A stretch of 64,000 nucleotides of DNA from Bacteroidales bacterium (lineage in GTDB: Bacteria; Bacteroidota; Bacteroidia; Bacteroidales; Muribaculaceae): contig DXXM01000001.1 of the NCBI GenBank assembly GCA_019416285.1, forward strand, positions 186,001-250,000. The letters are read 5' to 3'. A model generated the notes under the pieces. That model did no database searches, was not told the origin of the DNA, and was given only the letters and a program-made list of their open reading frames with translations. Positions within the stretch are counted from its first letter, which is position 1. The number at the start of each line of letters is the position of its first letter. Shown piece by piece: positions 1-8,485 of this stretch. The position numbers and the translations under genes were made by a program.

Positions 1-960
1 AAGGCTCTCGGCTTCAATGCCGTCCGTATCCCCTGCGCATGGGACAGTCACATCAGCGACGCTTCAACCAACACCATCGATCCCGCATGGCTCGACCGCG
101 TCAACGAGGTTGTCGGTTTCGCCGTAAGCCAGGACATGTATGCCATTGTCAACATCCACTGGGACGGCGGCTGGCTCGAAGAGTCATGTGTCAACGGTTA
201 TGATGAAAAAATCAACAAAAAGCAGCACGACTACTGGACTCAGATTGCCGATAAACTCAACCATTTCGACGAACATCTTCTTTTCGCCGGCATGAACGAG
301 CCCGGCTATCAGGACCAGACCGGTGTCGTCAACAAATCGATAGATGCTATCATGGCTTATCAGCAGACATTTGTCGATGCTGTCCGTGCCACCGGCGGCA
401 ACAACGCCAGCCGTGTGCTTATCCATCAGACTCCCTATACCAATATCGACAAGGGTGTGGAGGGTTACTACCATCTTCCGAAGGATGTGGTCGAGAACCG
501 TGCCATGGCCGAAGTCCATTTCTATGATCCTTCTGATTTTACCCTTATGAGCAAGGATGGAGAATGGGGAGCATCTTCTAAAGTTCGTTTCTACTGGGGC
601 GCCTCCAATCATATTGCCGGTTCTGACCGCAATTGTACCTGGGGCGAGGAAGCCTACGTTCAGGGACAATTCAAGAAAATGCTGGATAACTATGTATCGA
701 AGAACATTCCTGTCATTCTTGGCGAATATGCCGTTACACTGCGCTCCACTACCGATTTCCCGGAACTGGATAAGGATGCCTGGCAGAAGAGCCGTTCCTA
801 CTGGACTGAATTTGTCACCCGCGAGGCCAAGAACCACGGTCTGGTTCCCTTCTATTGGGAGACAAGCGGCGACATCAACCGCAACAACGGTTCGGCTAAA
901 AATGCCTATGTTATCGAGGCTCTGATGAAGGGTGCCGGCGAAGGCAAATATCCCTTCTGA
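1..960 (+). CDS. GH5 family endoglycanase (cellulase-like), 5' end outside window
   Basis: This is the C-terminal 319 residues of a glycoside hydrolase family 5 enzyme; the reading frame is open from base 1, so the start lies upstream. The visible barrel contains the strand motif NAVRIP near the left edge, the NIHW motif, the acid/base glutamate in GMNEP (codon 298-300) and the nucleophile glutamate in ILGEY (codon 724-726). Both catalytic residues are in the expected order and spacing. GH5 enzymes cleave beta-1,4-linked glucans, mannans or xyloglucans by retention; I cannot set the subfamily or substrate from this fragment. The product is probably exported, but the signal peptide is not in the window. 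A strong hairpin terminator follows. Confidence 0.9.
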   Translation, partial: KALGFNAVRIPCAWDSHISDASTNTIDPAWLDRVNEVVGFAVSQDMYAIVNIHWDGGWLEESCVNGYDEKINKKQHDYWTQIADKLNHFDEHLLFAGMNEPGYQDQTGVVNKSIDAIMAYQQTFVDAVRATGGNNASRVLIHQTPYTNIDKGVEGYYHLPKDVVENRAMAEVHFYDPSDFTLMSKDGEWGASSKVRFYWGASNHIAGSDRNCTWGEEAYVQGQFKKMLDNYVSKNIPVILGEYAVTLRSTTDFPELDKDAWQKSRSYWTEFVTREAKNHGLVPFYWETSGDINRNNGSAKNAYVIEALMKGAGEGKYPF

Positions 961-1013
961 CCCTGGTGGCCCGCCAGCCTCTATGATCTGAGCGATAAAT
1001 CTCCTTAATAATT

Positions 1014-1054
1014 ACCGCACCATGCAAACAAAGGGTTGCATGGTGCGGTTTTTT
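1014..1054 (+). terminator. Intrinsic terminator after the GH5 gene
   Basis: A perfect 14-bp inverted repeat (accgcaccatgcaa / ttgcatggtgcggt, arms 1014-1027 and 1036-1049) with an 8-nt loop is followed at once by a run of T. It ends the GH5 transcript only a few bases before the next start codon at 1059. Confidence 0.9.
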
Positions 1055-1058
1055 ATTT

Positions 1059-1562
1059 ATGAAACGTTTCAATCACATATTTTATGCCGCCGCAGTGCCG
1101 GTTTTTGTCTCGGCGCTGGCGCTCTCGGGATGCTCGGGCGCTTCCGAGAAAAACAGCTCTGCCGCTGTCACCGGTATTCCTGTCACTGAGATTCCCCCTG
1201 ACACAATAGCTTTTCTCGAACTGCCTCAGATTCCGGCCACTATACGCACACCGGAGGACAAAGCAGGCTTTATTGCCATACATTTCTGGGACCACCTCGA
1301 TTTCAGTGATCACCGGAAGTCGCTCGATGTCAATTTCATGGAGCAGAACTTCGTGGACTATCTCTCGATTCTCCCGGCAGTGATGGCCGAGGACCGTGTG
1401 ATGGCCCTGAATATCCTTCTGGAGCGTTCATCTGCTACTCCCGAGACGCGTGAGCTCATCGAGTCGCTCGGAATAAAATATCTCAGCCACCCCGATTCGC
1501 CCATGCACAACGACGAATATTTCGCGGATTTCGTGGCGGCCATGAAGAAATCAGGCCGTTAG
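1059..1562 (+). CDS. Small lipoprotein, DUF5106-like
   Basis: The 167-residue product has a signal peptide ending in a lipobox L22-S23-G24-C25, so it should be a lipoprotein. The mature part, with motifs such as AIHFWDHLDF, EQNFVDYL and a late KYLSHPDSPMHND, resembles the DUF5106 domain that in Bacteroidales usually sits in front of a thioredoxin-like domain. Here no thioredoxin domain follows, so this is either a stand-alone DUF5106 protein or a shortened one. The function is unknown. The family assignment is from memory of the motif pattern and is moderate. The start codon lies directly behind the GH5 terminator, so its promoter is unclear; the terminator may be leaky. Confidence 0.6.
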   Translation: MKRFNHIFYAAAVPVFVSALALSGCSGASEKNSSAAVTGIPVTEIPPDTIAFLELPQIPATIRTPEDKAGFIAIHFWDHLDFSDHRKSLDVNFMEQNFVDYLSILPAVMAEDRVMALNILLERSSATPETRELIESLGIKYLSHPDSPMHNDEYFADFVAAMKKSGR

Positions 1563-1586
1563 GAGGATATTATTGCAAACCCCATT

Positions 1587-1614
1587 GTATGGACGTTTTG
1601 AAAAACGTCCATAC
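1587..1614. terminator. Hairpin between convergent genes
   Basis: The arms gtatggacgttt and aaacgtccatac form a tight 12-bp stem with a 4-nt loop between the convergent lipoprotein gene and HD-domain gene. There is no clear T tract on either strand, so termination is plausible but not certain. Confidence 0.55.
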
Positions 1615-1631
1615 GGCAATACTGAATCCTC

Positions 1632-2174
1632 TTAATCTCCGAATTCCTCGTTAAGAGCCATGAAGCGGCTCAGAGTGCCTGCGGAGATGCGTTCCATCGA
1701 CTTCCTCACCTTTTCAAACGGCTTAATCTTCATGTCGCCGCTCTTCGAGTAGAATTTGTCGGCATAGCAGATGAGCCGTTCAAGCAGTGACTGTGGCACA
1801 TAGCTTCTGTCGGCGGGAAGCGGCAGGTGCTGCGCCTCGATTTCGTCGGGAGTGATGCCGGCGCCGGTGTGACGCTCGGCTACGCGGGCAATCTCTTCAG
1901 GAAATCCCTCTTTGCGGAGCATGTCGGCGCCAAGGACTCCGTGAAGGATATAGGGCTCCTTGCCGTGACATTCTATCCCCGGGGCGTCCGTCAGGAAAAT
2001 ACCTATGTCGTGGAGCATCGCGGCCTCTTCGATTTCATCGTCGCTGAGACCGAGGTGCTTCCGGTGGGCTATCTCGATTGCGAGATTGCTCACCGAGCGG
2101 CAGTGACGCATATAAATATCCCGCAGACTTGTGCCTGCGGGATAATATTTGTCTATAATGTCCTGATATGTCAT
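1632..2174 (-). CDS. HD-domain metal-dependent phosphohydrolase
   Basis: The 180-residue soluble protein has an HD-domain metal site: H24, H55-D56 (LHDIG) and D139 (YADK), with extra histidines H78 (LHGVLGA) and H102 (ERHTG) that fit the longer HD arrangements. HD proteins hydrolyse phosphomonoesters or phosphodiesters of nucleotides and related metabolites; the actual substrate is not known. It lies 8 nt downstream of ilvE on the same strand and is probably translated from the same mRNA, although nothing in the sequence links it to amino-acid metabolism. Confidence 0.85.
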   Translation of the reverse strand: MTYQDIIDKYYPAGTSLRDIYMRHCRSVSNLAIEIAHRKHLGLSDDEIEEAAMLHDIGIFLTDAPGIECHGKEPYILHGVLGADMLRKEGFPEEIARVAERHTGAGITPDEIEAQHLPLPADRSYVPQSLLERLICYADKFYSKSGDMKIKPFEKVRKSMERISAGTLSRFMALNEEFGD

Positions 2175-2182
2175 GAATGACT

Positions 2183-3208
2183 TTATTCGATGATGGTATT
2201 CCAGCCGTGGGTGTCCTCAGCCTCGCCGAGACGGATGGCGGTGAGGGTCTCGTAGAGCTTGGTGGTAATCGGGCCGGGCTCGCCGTTTTTCGAAACGACA
2301 TACTTCTTGCCTGTGTCGAGGTCATGGATTTCACCTACAGGAGATGCCACGGCTGCGGTGCCGACAGCGGCAGCCTCGTCAATTTCGGCGAGTTCGTCGA
2401 CAGTGATGTGGCGGCGCTCAACCTTGATGCCCATATCCTCTGCGAGCTGCATGAGGCTCTTGTTGGTGATTGAGGGGAGGATAGAGTTGGAGGCCGGAGT
2501 GATGTAGACACCGTCCTTGATGGCCATGAAGTTGGCGGGGCCGCACTCGTCGAGATATTTTTTCTCCTTCGGGTCGAGATAGAGCACTGCGGAGTATCCG
2601 AGCTCGTGGGCGTGTTCGCCGGCGGTGAGCGATGCGGCGTAGTTGCCGCCCACTTTCCAGAGACCTGTGCCGTTGGGGGCCACGCGGTCATACTGGCGCA
2701 TGATGCAGATGTTGGTGGGCTTGAAGCCTGTCTTGAAGTAGGGGCCCACGGGAGTCACGAGAATCATGAACAGGTATTCGGTAGCGGGTTTCACACCTAC
2801 CTGAGCCGAGATGCCGAGTTCGATAGGACGGATATATAGCGATGCGCCTGAGCCGTAGGGGGGCACGAAACGCTCGTTGAGTTTCACGACTTTGAGCACC
2901 ATCTCCTTGAATTTTTCTTCGGGGAGCGGCTCCATGAGGATACCCTTGGCGGATTCGCGGATGCGTTTTGCGTTTTCTTCAAGACGGAACACACGGATTT
3001 TGCCGTCCTTGCCGCGGAAAGCCTTCAGACCTTCGAAAATTTCCTGACCATAGTGGAGGCATGTCGCTGCGATGTGCAGGTTCACTTCCTCGCTTTGCGA
3101 CACCTCTATCTCGCCCCACTTCCCGTCGCGGAAATAGCAGCGTACATTGTAATCTGTTGGGATGTAACCGAATGAGAGATTACCCCAGTCCAAATCATTA
3201 TTCATCAT
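2183..3208 (-). CDS. ilvE: Branched-chain amino-acid aminotransferase
   Basis: This is a PLP-dependent fold type IV aminotransferase that interconverts valine, leucine and isoleucine with their 2-oxo acids using glutamate/2-oxoglutarate. The 341-residue length and the motifs HYGQEIFEGLKAFR, LYIRP, LWKVGGNY (K185 is the PLP lysine), YLDECGPANF and a late GTAAVASPVG are those of the long, class IIa-like bacterial IlvE. The start MMNNDLDW could equally be the second methionine. A TAATTTTG -7 box lies about 24 nt upstream. It is the first gene of a short unit with the HD hydrolase. Confidence 0.95.
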   Translation of the reverse strand: MMNNDLDWGNLSFGYIPTDYNVRCYFRDGKWGEIEVSQSEEVNLHIAATCLHYGQEIFEGLKAFRGKDGKIRVFRLEENAKRIRESAKGILMEPLPEEKFKEMVLKVVKLNERFVPPYGSGASLYIRPIELGISAQVGVKPATEYLFMILVTPVGPYFKTGFKPTNICIMRQYDRVAPNGTGLWKVGGNYAASLTAGEHAHELGYSAVLYLDPKEKKYLDECGPANFMAIKDGVYITPASNSILPSITNKSLMQLAEDMGIKVERRHITVDELAEIDEAAAVGTAAVASPVGEIHDLDTGKKYVVSKNGEPGPITTKLYETLTAIRLGEAEDTHGWNTIIE

Positions 3209-3231
3209 AAAGGAATTTTGTGTATTTTCTG

Positions 3232-3239
3232 CAAAATTA
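3232..3239 (-). promoter_or_regulatory. -7 box of the ilvE promoter
   Basis: On the minus strand this reads TAATTTTG, an exact match to the Bacteroidota -7 consensus TAnnTTTG, 23 nt ahead of the ilvE start. No good -33 TTTG is seen at the standard distance. Confidence 0.6.
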
Positions 3240-3411
3240 CGATAAAATGTGCAATATCTTAATTAAAAACGCCGGAAATTTTTTAATCATTAACTTTCCG
3301 GTTCTGAAGAAATGATATTTATAGAATTTGGTACAATCAATATATGTCATTTGCCGAAACCGTGTTAATTTCGCTAAGGTAATTTTTTCGATTTGAATAA
3401 AAGACAAGATT

Positions 3412-5307
3412 ATGAAGCGATTTCGTTTATTTCCATCCCTTTTGCTTGTCGGGATGATGAATATATCTCTAACCGCCGGTGCTCAGACTTCGGGCGACGA
3501 GCAGGGCTTTTCTATTCCGTCGGGGACTGAGCTTCCGGAGGACCGCGAGGCTCTGATTGAGGCCGCTGAAGGGTGGTGGAAGTCGGCACGTGAGAACTAT
3601 GACGAAAGGATGTCGTGGTACAACGATGCTAAGTTCGGTTGTTTTATCCATTGGGGTGTCTACTCCGGAGCGGCCGGTCTATGGAAGGGCAAACGTTTCG
3701 GCGGCTACACCGAACATCTCATGCGCAAGGCCAAAATCCCGGTCGGGGTATATAGAAAAGAGATGATTGAACCGTTCAATCCCGTGGATTTCGATGCCGA
3801 CGAGTGGATGCGCAACGCTTCGATGGCCGGAATGAGGTATTTTATAATCACCGCCAAACATCACGACGGTTTCGCTATGTTTCCTTCTGACGCCTATCCA
3901 TACGATATAAGGTTGAGCGGCTTCGGCAGAGATCCGATGGCGGAACTGCGTGAGGCAGCCCGCAGATACGGCATAAGATTTGGTTTCTACTACTCGCATG
4001 CCTTTGACTGGGAACATCCCGACGCTCCCGGCAATGACTGGGAGTATGACAATCCCGGTGGCGACAGGCTACTGGGAGGTGCTGACTGGTGGACGGGCGG
4101 GAGAAAAGGCTTTCTTCGAAATGCCGAGAAATATGTCAGTGAAAAGTCAATCCCTCAGATTCAGGAACTCATTAAGAAATACGACCCCGATATTCTGTGG
4201 TTTGACACTCCGTCGAAACTGCCGCTGTATCTGAATATCCGTATTCTCAAGGCTATCCGTGAGGCAGACAAGGACAACAGGATTGTGGTGAACGGTCGTC
4301 TTGTCAGATATGGCGGAAACAATCTGGGAGACTACCGCAATACCGGCGACCGTGCCGCCTATTTCTTCCCCACCGAAGGCCCCTGGGAATCAATCCCCAC
4401 AACCAATGAATCCTACGGCTACAGTGTGGTCGACACCGTCCGTAAGCCTGCGTCGTTTTTTATCCGCCTGCTTGCGTCGGCGGCATCGAAGGGTGGCAAT
4501 ATCCTGATGAATGTCGGTCCGATGGGCAATGGAAAGTGGGATGAGAAGGATGTCGAGATATTCCGCGGGGTGGGCAGATGGCTGCAGATGAATGGTGAAG
4601 GCATCTATGGCACTGAGCGTACGGATTTACCGGTACAGCCCTGGGGTGTGACCACATGTAAGGGCGACACGCTCTATGTACATGTGTTCCACTGGCCCGA
4701 CGACGGCCGGCTCGTGATTGGCGGTCTGCGCTCGGAGGTGAGGTCTGCGCGTCTTGTCGCCGACGGCGGCAGACATATCGCAGGCCGTCGGATTAATGAA
4801 AACGACTATGAACTCCAACTGCCCGGTGATGCGCCCGACAAGGTAAACTCACTTATCGCACTGGTTTTAGGCAGTCATGTGCCCGCTTGCCCCGTGAGGC
4901 TGCTCGACAGAAAAACGCCCGATATTCTCGCCGCATTTGACGCGGAGCTTCACGGCAAAGGCCTCGGATATGGCGACGGAAAGCCTGCCCGCAATCATGT
5001 CAAGAACTGGAAAGACGAGAGCCAGTGGCTAAGCTGGAACCTGCGCCTGAACGACCCCGCTCGCTACGACGTCTATCTTGACTACAATACCGCGACGGCC
5101 TCCGACTCCGGAACCGTGATTGTGAAAATAGGCGACCGTATCTTGGAGACCGCTTACGACGGCCATCCGGAGAAAAACGGAACCAGAAGTATTTACGTGG
5201 GAACTGTCAGTCTTGACAAAGGGCAGTTTGACTGCACGCTCAAAGGCAAGAACCACACAGGCGCTACATATATGAACCCGATTGCCTTCCGCCTCCAACC
5301 TAAATGA
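3412..5307 (+). CDS. GH29 alpha-L-fucosidase, exported, with C-terminal accessory domain
   Basis: This 631-residue enzyme is predicted to release alpha-linked fucose from glycans in the periplasm or at the surface. The N-terminus is a signal peptide (cut near AGAQ). The GH29 barrel shows WYNDAKFGCFIHWG, YFIITAKHHDGFAMF, FGFYYSHAFDW and ILWFDTP, where D265 is the catalytic nucleophile. The acid/base residue is not conserved in sequence and I did not assign it. After about residue 500 a beta-rich domain follows (WNLRLNDPARYDVYLDY...), like the sugar-binding CBM6-type or DUF5077 tails seen on such enzymes. It is monocistronic, ending in a strong hairpin at 5347-5388. Confidence 0.92.
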   Translation: MKRFRLFPSLLLVGMMNISLTAGAQTSGDEQGFSIPSGTELPEDREALIEAAEGWWKSARENYDERMSWYNDAKFGCFIHWGVYSGAAGLWKGKRFGGYTEHLMRKAKIPVGVYRKEMIEPFNPVDFDADEWMRNASMAGMRYFIITAKHHDGFAMFPSDAYPYDIRLSGFGRDPMAELREAARRYGIRFGFYYSHAFDWEHPDAPGNDWEYDNPGGDRLLGGADWWTGGRKGFLRNAEKYVSEKSIPQIQELIKKYDPDILWFDTPSKLPLYLNIRILKAIREADKDNRIVVNGRLVRYGGNNLGDYRNTGDRAAYFFPTEGPWESIPTTNESYGYSVVDTVRKPASFFIRLLASAASKGGNILMNVGPMGNGKWDEKDVEIFRGVGRWLQMNGEGIYGTERTDLPVQPWGVTTCKGDTLYVHVFHWPDDGRLVIGGLRSEVRSARLVADGGRHIAGRRINENDYELQLPGDAPDKVNSLIALVLGSHVPACPVRLLDRKTPDILAAFDAELHGKGLGYGDGKPARNHVKNWKDESQWLSWNLRLNDPARYDVYLDYNTATASDSGTVIVKIGDRILETAYDGHPEKNGTRSIYVGTVSLDKGQFDCTLKGKNHTGATYMNPIAFRLQPK

Positions 5308-5346
5308 CATCATCCACCGTAATCTGAAATATTTCTGAAAAAAAGC

Positions 5347-5388
5347 ACCGTCCCCTGAAAGTCATTTGTTTGACTTTCAGGGGACGGT
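5347..5388. terminator. Bidirectional terminator between GH29 and the large T9SS protein
   Basis: A perfect 18-bp stem (arms 5347-5364 and 5371-5388, 6-nt loop) lies between two convergent genes. On the minus strand it is followed by gcttttttt, a good U tract; on the plus strand by taaataatt. It should end both transcripts. Confidence 0.88.
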
Positions 5389-5435
5389 TAAATAATTAAT
5401 TGTAATGTAGTGTCCAATAAGTTGAAAATGACGAT

Positions 5436-8270
5436 TTATCTAATCGCTATTTTGTGTGTGCTGTTTCCGGCCTTGATAATATAGATTCCCGGTACAGAGG
5501 GGAGAGTAGTGGCATCTGATTTTCGGGAGATTAACTGGCCTTTTATATTGAATACTGAAATAATTTCGCCAGCAGCGCTTACGTTGAGGCCGTCGATTAT
5601 TATTCCGGAATTGTCATCTTTTACTATATCAGTGATTTCGGATGTCTCAATATTGAAGGTTGAGTAGGTATAACGATATACATGAGACCATATTTCCTTT
5701 CCGTCTTCATCGAAACGGGCTTCTTTTTTCTCGGAGAGCAAGCCATTGGTTTCATTGTAAGCGTAGGAGGTCACATCACGGAAGATTGAGTGCTCAGTTT
5801 CTTCGCCGGGATGAGAAACTCGCGTTCTTTCTTCAATCTTTTCAATCTGGCTGATTCTGTTGAATGAATCGGTCGTTTTTTTAGTTATAGTGCTCTCGTC
5901 TTTTGTCTCCCATTCATTTTCTTCATGTTTTGTCTCTGTTTTAATAAGAGTATTTCCTTCAAGTTTATAGTCGAGTGTTTCAGTCTTGTCCGCAACCCAG
6001 GCGTCTTTTTCGGAATCCCAGTTGTAAGACCAACCTTTTGAATCATTGAATTCGGGATTATTATATGGCTCCTCGTCTGTGACAACCATGTATTCGTCGT
6101 TGTATGCTGCAATCGGGTCAAACAGGTATTCGTAATCCTTACAATCAAATATAAAGCGGAAATATCTGGTGTCGGATTTATAATCACCTATCCATTTGTT
6201 ATTCTCCGTATCCCAGTGATACTCAGCTCCCATATAGTAGAGTTGATTGCCGTCAGCATCATAGGTGGAGAGATTCTCATACTTATGCTCATTTATGGCA
6301 TAAGTATTGTCATCGGAGAGTCTTCTGTGGATGCGCACCTCGGTACCGTCCTCTGTTGTATAGACCTCATCATCCACGTAAGTATTTGTATTTTCCCATG
6401 TACCCGATCTTCTGACGTATGTATATTGTCTGGTTACAAAATCCTTGAAATCAGAACGATTACCGGAATAAATCTGTCCCTTGCCGTTGTCATCATATTC
6501 GAGATCTGTAGTCTGTATTGTACCGTCCTCAAGGGTCAGGCGTTCACTTTTTTCGGAAATGGCGAGTTTTGTGAGGTCGGTCGGAGTGTATGTCTCGTAA
6601 GTTTCTACCGTGAAGTCTCCGTTATCCTTGTAGGAATACAGAGTTTCAAGGCTCTTGAATTCTACTCCGCCGTTATAGCTCGGGTGGGTGGTATATTCCG
6701 TTACAGAGAGTGGTTTGCCGTCGGCAGTTGTCTTATAGACGGTGCGCATGGTCATACCTCCCGAAGATATGGTATTGGTGTAGTCGACAAGAGGATTCCA
6801 TGCGGTTTCGCCTGGAAGCTGGATAAAGAATGTTGTGCCCTCCGGATTTCTGACCTCCTTTTGCCAGATGGTTTTCTGCAATGTGCCCTCGGCGCTATAA
6901 TAGGCGTAGATATAATCGTCGTTGTCAGACTTTACTACAGTATAAGACCCATCTTCGTTGATAATGGCGGGATAACTTTCCCATCTTTCGTAATCATCTT
7001 CGATGATTTTCTCCATTTTTACCGTGGAGGAATAGGTTTGGCCATAAGAGGTTTGTGTCACTTCTGAAAGACCGTTTGGAAGGATATGATGTTTAAGTGA
7101 GTATAATGATTGTTCAGACCAATCCCCGTTTAAATACTTATAATAGATGGCGCTGCTGAAAAAGTCACTGGAGTAATCAGCCGGTTTAAGGAAATCCGCT
7201 GAATATACATACTTTTCAGCCGGAGAAAATCCTAAGGCCGAATTATAGGAATACACTATGGTTACGCTGTCACCGTTTGCTTCTCTCCAGCCTTCGTGAA
7301 TGTTTCCGTAAGTGTCACCCTCACTTCCGTCCTCATTAAAGTATATATCGAGACGGCCGGTCTTTTTGCCAAAAAATTCAGTCGATTCATGCGTTTTGAT
7401 GAAATCAGACGTATATGTTTCTGTCTCATACGAGTATGGTCTTTCGTAATAGGTGGTGACTATATGATCATCATAGATTTGAGCGTCGGATTTGCTCCCT
7501 CCGGAATAAGAATAAGTACGGATGTAACGGTTTACCGGGCTTGCCCATGTATATTTATCCTCCTGGATGGTATCGCCATTTTCAGAAAATGAGATTTCAT
7601 GTGTTATGGCGGCGTTTTTGATATTCTTGCCGTTCACAGAGCTATACTCGGAATGACCGTATTCAAATTCATAATATCTTTCTTTACAAAAATCCTTGGT
7701 ATAATAATCATCACCTGTGACTTTGTAAAGTGTCATTGATTTCACCCGGTTGTTTTCTATGGTTCTTTCTTCTTTGCTGACAGGGAACCATCCGTCTGCC
7801 TCTTTGTGTTCGACTACGCGGGAAAGCCACAGGGTATTCTCATCCACGGTATATGCGTAGCGGGTGGAATCATTTCCCTGAGTGAGCAGGGTGCGTCTTC
7901 CGTATCTGTCATATTCGATTTTTGCCTTGTTTTCCTCGGTTCTGTTTTCCCACATGTCATTATAGTAATAGTCGTAGCTGACTACAAGGGCAGTATCAAT
8001 CGTAATGACATTCTTAGGCGTTACGTCAAGAGCGGTTCCGTTTGTTCTGACGAATTTGACCTGAGGTGCGTCTGTTATTGATTTTACAGAGGCCTTATGA
8101 ATCTCTGTGTTGGCAAGCTTGTTTCTTGCAATAATCGATTTGGCCTTGGCGACTTTTAATTCCGCCCCTGGTATAAGATAAGTCGGGCGGCTAGCCTCCC
8201 TGACGTGCTCCCCGGCAACCGAGATTAATGATATTAGAGCACTTGCAGATAAAAGTAAAATTTTCTTCAT
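5436..8270 (-). CDS. Large T9SS-exported protein of unknown function
   Basis: The 944-residue product has a signal peptide (MKKILLLSAS...ISVAG) and ends in a type IX secretion type-A sorting domain (GEIISVFNIKGQLI ... VPGIYIIKAG ... KIAIR), so it should cross the outer membrane and be anchored or released. The long middle is made of irregular repeats rich in Tyr, Trp, Asp, Glu and Thr, with units such as YDRYGRR, YSYNS, YSYKDNGD and RQYTYVRRSGTWENT. These look like degenerate YD/RHS-type or beta-strand repeats of about 30-60 residues. I recognise no catalytic motif. It may be an adhesin, a surface coat or a T9SS cargo of another kind. A -7 box is present upstream, with a run of eight C next to it. 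Confidence 0.75.
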   Translation of the reverse strand: MKKILLLSASALISLISVAGEHVREASRPTYLIPGAELKVAKAKSIIARNKLANTEIHKASVKSITDAPQVKFVRTNGTALDVTPKNVITIDTALVVSYDYYYNDMWENRTEENKAKIEYDRYGRRTLLTQGNDSTRYAYTVDENTLWLSRVVEHKEADGWFPVSKEERTIENNRVKSMTLYKVTGDDYYTKDFCKERYYEFEYGHSEYSSVNGKNIKNAAITHEISFSENGDTIQEDKYTWASPVNRYIRTYSYSGGSKSDAQIYDDHIVTTYYERPYSYETETYTSDFIKTHESTEFFGKKTGRLDIYFNEDGSEGDTYGNIHEGWREANGDSVTIVYSYNSALGFSPAEKYVYSADFLKPADYSSDFFSSAIYYKYLNGDWSEQSLYSLKHHILPNGLSEVTQTSYGQTYSSTVKMEKIIEDDYERWESYPAIINEDGSYTVVKSDNDDYIYAYYSAEGTLQKTIWQKEVRNPEGTTFFIQLPGETAWNPLVDYTNTISSGGMTMRTVYKTTADGKPLSVTEYTTHPSYNGGVEFKSLETLYSYKDNGDFTVETYETYTPTDLTKLAISEKSERLTLEDGTIQTTDLEYDDNGKGQIYSGNRSDFKDFVTRQYTYVRRSGTWENTNTYVDDEVYTTEDGTEVRIHRRLSDDNTYAINEHKYENLSTYDADGNQLYYMGAEYHWDTENNKWIGDYKSDTRYFRFIFDCKDYEYLFDPIAAYNDEYMVVTDEEPYNNPEFNDSKGWSYNWDSEKDAWVADKTETLDYKLEGNTLIKTETKHEENEWETKDESTITKKTTDSFNRISQIEKIEERTRVSHPGEETEHSIFRDVTSYAYNETNGLLSEKKEARFDEDGKEIWSHVYRYTYSTFNIETSEITDIVKDDNSGIIIDGLNVSAAGEIISVFNIKGQLISRKSDATTLPSVPGIYIIKAGNSTHKIAIR

Positions 8271-8334
8271 GCGATAATTCTAAAAAGTTAGTTTATTATA
8301 TGGTTTGCTAAAAATTAATGTTTATGTGATTTTA

Positions 8335-8342
8335 CAAAATTA
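8335..8342 (-). promoter_or_regulatory. -7 box upstream of the large T9SS protein, with nearby G8 tract
   Basis: The minus strand reads TAATTTTG. An uninterrupted run of eight G (8362-8369 on this strand) with a TTG at its upstream edge lies 19-26 nt further upstream, in the spacer/-33 region. The leader to the start codon is about 60 nt. Confidence 0.5.
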
Positions 8343-8425
8343 CATAAAAAGGGCCATTTTACCCCCCCCAATAGTTAAAAAATGTTATAATGCTCCATTG
8401 TGGAGATATTGATGCAGATGTAGAC

Positions 8426-8460
8426 TAAAGGCCCGGAATTTTATTTATTCCGGGCCTTTA
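8426..8460. terminator. Hairpin after the GH36 gene
   Basis: A perfect 14-bp inverted repeat (taaaggcccggaat / attccgggccttta) with a 7-nt loop lies about 25 nt downstream of the GH36 stop codon on the minus strand. The U tract is short. Confidence 0.75.
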
Positions 8461-8485
8461 TACAATCGTTTAGGGTTGTTTTTGG

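Noticed and set aside
3209..3411. A riboswitch or attenuator before ilvE or the fucosidase gene
   Set aside because: The gap is short and A/T-rich with no clear terminator-antiterminator pair or leader peptide.
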